Positions 35,307-38,904 of a DNA stretch of 38,904 nucleotides are shown in pieces. The stretch spans positions 1 through 38,904 of the forward strand of contig NZ_MKSM01000001.1 of NCBI RefSeq assembly GCF_001897285.1. The letters run 5' to 3'. The notes under the pieces were generated by a model. That model had not been told where the DNA came from. It did not search any database and saw only the letters and a program-made list of their open reading frames with translations. The stretch's first letter is position 1; every line of letters begins with the position of its first letter. Source of the DNA: Nitrobacter sp. 62-23 (GTDB lineage: Bacteria > Pseudomonadota > Alphaproteobacteria > Rhizobiales > Xanthobacteraceae). The translations under genes and the position numbers were made by a program.

Positions 35307-37061
35307 GTGTCGGTCGCCCATCGCAGACACATTTCAACGCTGTTGCTCCGCCGCTTCGCACGACGGACGCTGGCGCGCGCGGGCGACGGCCCGGCGGCGT
35401 TGTCGCGGCTGTGGCCCGGCCGCGCCGACCGGCTGACGATCGCGCCGCATGACCTGCGCACGGCCGACGCCACCCGCGCCGCCGAAATCTATGCCGGCCG
35501 CTTCGTGTTCGCGGGCAAGATCGTCACCTGTCGTTCCCGCTCGATCTTCGATCTCGAACCGCCGTCCGAGGACTGGGAAGCTACGCTTTTGGGTTTCGGC
35601 TGGCTGCGGCATCTGCGCGCCGCCGATACCGCGATCACGCGCGCCAATGCGCGATCGCTGGTGGACGACTGGATGTCGAATCCGGCGCGCCGGCGGCCGC
35701 TCGGGCGCCGCGCCGACATCATGGCGCGTCGCGTGGTCTCGCTGTTGTGCCATGCGCCGCTTGTGCTCAGCGAAACCGATGGAAAATTCTATCGTCGCTA
35801 TTTGCGCGCATTGGCCCGCGACGTTCGTCTTTTGCGTTTCGGCCTGCACGACGCGCCCGACGGCGTGCCGCGGCTCCAGGTGCTGATCGCGCTGTGCTAC
35901 GCGTCGCTGTGCCTCGCCAACCAGGCCCGTACAATCCGCACCGCGACGCGCAAGCTGTCCGACGAATTGCGGCGGCAGATCCTGCCCGATGGTGGCCATG
36001 TCTCGCGCAATCCCGGCGCGTTGATCGAACTGCTGATCGACCTGCTGCCGCTCCGGCAGACTTTCGCGGCGCGCAACATCGCGCCGCCGTCGGCGCTATT
36101 GAACGCCATCGACCGCATGATGCCCATGCTGCGTTTCTTCCGTCACGGCGACGGCAGCTTTGCGCTGTTCAACGGCATGAGCGGCACGCCGTCGGATCTT
36201 TTGGCGACGCTTCTGGCCTATGACGACACCCGCGGCATACCGATGGCCCACATGCCGCACACCGGCTTCCAGCGCCTCGATGCCGGCGCGACCACGCTGA
36301 TCGTCGATACCGGACCGCCGCCGCCGTCGAACCTCAGCGAGGAGGCGCATGCCGGCTGCCTGTCGTTCGAGTTGTCCTCCGGCCTGAACCGGATCGTCAT
36401 CAATTGCGGTACGCCCTCGACCAGCCGCGACACCTGGCGCGCCTTCGCGCGCACCACGCCGGCGCATTCCACGCTGACCTGCCATGAGACATCATCCTGC
36501 CAGTTCGTCGAGCAGTCGGCGATGAAGCGACTGCTGCAAGGCGCGCCGATCATCGGCGGCCCGCGCAATGTCGAAAGCTTTCGCGAGACGGTGGACGACG
36601 GCGAACGGCTGACGGCTTCGCACGACGGCTATCTCGCCCGCTTCGGCCTGGTTCATCGCCGTGTCCTGACGATCGTGCATGACGGCGCGCGGCTGGAGGG
36701 CGAAGACACCCTGGCGCCCGCGCCCGGCGGCCGCATGAAGGGCAGCCGGATCGACTACGCATTGCGTTTTCACCTGCATCCGTCGATCAAGGCGAGCCGC
36801 CTCAGCGACGGGCACGGGGTGATGCTGGTGCTGCCAAACCGCGAGGTCTGGACGTTCGACGCGCCCGCCGACCGCGTCGACCTCGAAGACAGCGTGTTTC
36901 TCGCCGGCAACGACGGTCCCCGCCGCAGCGCGCAAATCGTGATCCATCAGAGCGCACGGGAAGCCCCCAGCGTGCGCTGGAGTTTCGTCCGTTCGGCCAC
37001 TTCGCCCGCGGCCACCACCGCGCGCCGCAATGCGAGCCGGCAGCCGGAATTACCGTTGTAG
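35307..37061 (+). CDS. Heparinase II/III family protein
   Basis: A 584-residue protein with the heparinase II/III-like layout: an alpha-helical toroid in the first ~330 residues (LGFGWLRHLRAADTAITRAN; LPDGGHVSRNPGALIELLID) and a beta-rich C-terminal domain (residues about 340-560; HSTLTCHETSSCQFVE; HDGYLARFGLVHRRVL). No classical signal peptide is evident. It may act on polysaccharide in the envelope, but neither substrate nor lyase activity can be told from sequence. The start is a GTG (35307) with a GAAGG ribosome-binding site 6 bp upstream. It sits between rsmB and purH on the same strand, an arrangement I recall from Bradyrhizobium-type genomes. Confidence 0.87.
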   Translation: MSVAHRRHISTLLLRRFARRTLARAGDGPAALSRLWPGRADRLTIAPHDLRTADATRAAEIYAGRFVFAGKIVTCRSRSIFDLEPPSEDWEATLLGFGWLRHLRAADTAITRANARSLVDDWMSNPARRRPLGRRADIMARRVVSLLCHAPLVLSETDGKFYRRYLRALARDVRLLRFGLHDAPDGVPRLQVLIALCYASLCLANQARTIRTATRKLSDELRRQILPDGGHVSRNPGALIELLIDLLPLRQTFAARNIAPPSALLNAIDRMMPMLRFFRHGDGSFALFNGMSGTPSDLLATLLAYDDTRGIPMAHMPHTGFQRLDAGATTLIVDTGPPPPSNLSEEAHAGCLSFELSSGLNRIVINCGTPSTSRDTWRAFARTTPAHSTLTCHETSSCQFVEQSAMKRLLQGAPIIGGPRNVESFRETVDDGERLTASHDGYLARFGLVHRRVLTIVHDGARLEGEDTLAPAPGGRMKGSRIDYALRFHLHPSIKASRLSDGHGVMLVLPNREVWTFDAPADRVDLEDSVFLAGNDGPRRSAQIVIHQSAREAPSVRWSFVRSATSPAATTARRNASRQPELPL

Positions 37062-37226
37062 CGGCGTAAGACCCGGTCTTTTCCTGTCGTTGTGAAGGAC
37101 GGCGAAAGCTGCTAACGAACCCGCGCTCGCGCGACTGGCGACCTTGGATGGAGCACCATCGGGAAGCGCGGGACATATCCGCCGCGCGCCTGGGCATAGG
37201 TATCCCTTCAGACAGAGGATCTGCCC

Positions 37227-38816
<1,590 letters not shown>

Positions 38817-38819
<3 letters not shown>

Positions 38820-38904
38820 GGTCCGTACTCAATAAGGATTCCCACGAGCGGGGCTATGTGATTCAAGCTTTCCATGATCTGGGGGCTTGGATGGCGAAGC
38901 AGGT
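38817..38904 (+). mobile_element. Possible left end of an insertion sequence (IS5-like), cut by window
   Basis: Directly after purH comes GGTCCGTACTCAATAAGG and then an 85-bp stretch with lower GC than its surroundings. It ends with ATGGCGAAGCAGGT (38891-38904), which could be the first codons (Met-Ala-Lys-Gln) of a transposase. The TTAG at the purH stop would fit the YTAR 4-bp target of IS5-type elements. This rests on recall of similar IS ends and on context; the rest lies outside the window. Confidence 0.35.

Overview
The window looks like core chromosome of a GC-rich alphaproteobacterium in the Bradyrhizobium/Nitrobacter/Rhodopseudomonas/Afipia group (Nitrobacteraceae/Bradyrhizobiaceae). 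The assignment is an inference. It rests on the gene order nifU-tsaB-rimI-fur-miaB-phoH-ybeY-corC-lnt-HTH-trmB and rimP-nusA, a Fur/Mur protein of the alphaproteobacterial type without a CxxC pair, an archaeal-type class I lysyl-tRNA synthetase, a DUF1674/rsmB/heparinase/purH block, and many short palindromic intergenic elements typical of this group.

Positions 1-12042 are almost entirely minus-strand housekeeping genes for transcription and translation: nusA (cut by the window edge), rimP, a HAD hydrolase, trmB, an XRE-type regulator, lnt, corC, ybeY, phoH, miaB, fur, rimI and tsaB. Many overlap by 4 bp (ATGA/GTGA), so large operons are likely. Positions 12456-14170 hold a DUF2778 L,D-transpeptidase-like membrane protein facing a NifU-type Fe-S scaffold. 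Positions 14171-18406 carry usp, trpS and murJ, and every intergenic gap there holds a palindromic element. Positions 18407-21401 hold adenosine kinase, pirin, an internally deleted DUF4336 gene and a small unknown envelope-type protein with a Ser/Lys/Asp repeat.

Positions 21646-28884 carry a FUSC-type transporter, gyrB, recF and an unusual membrane glycosyltransferase with an N-terminal MshEN-like domain. Its last ~45 codons run through palindromic repeat DNA. From 29018 onward most genes are on the plus strand: an orphan periplasmic solute-binding protein, lysK, a YkuD L,D-transpeptidase, rsmB, a heparinase II/III-like protein and purH. A nuclease and a DUF1674 protein lie on the minus strand. 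The window ends in what may be the first bases of an insertion sequence placed right after purH.

I see no phage, CRISPR, toxin/defence island or new multi-gene system. The most notable signal is at the DNA level. Short palindromic elements of at least two families are present, several with CTAG or TAGAGC termini. Their ends repeatedly coincide with the TAG stop codon of the neighbouring gene, at six genes plus purH next to the IS-like end. One family is a composite of two hairpins; its two copies differ by a base-pair-preserving double change.
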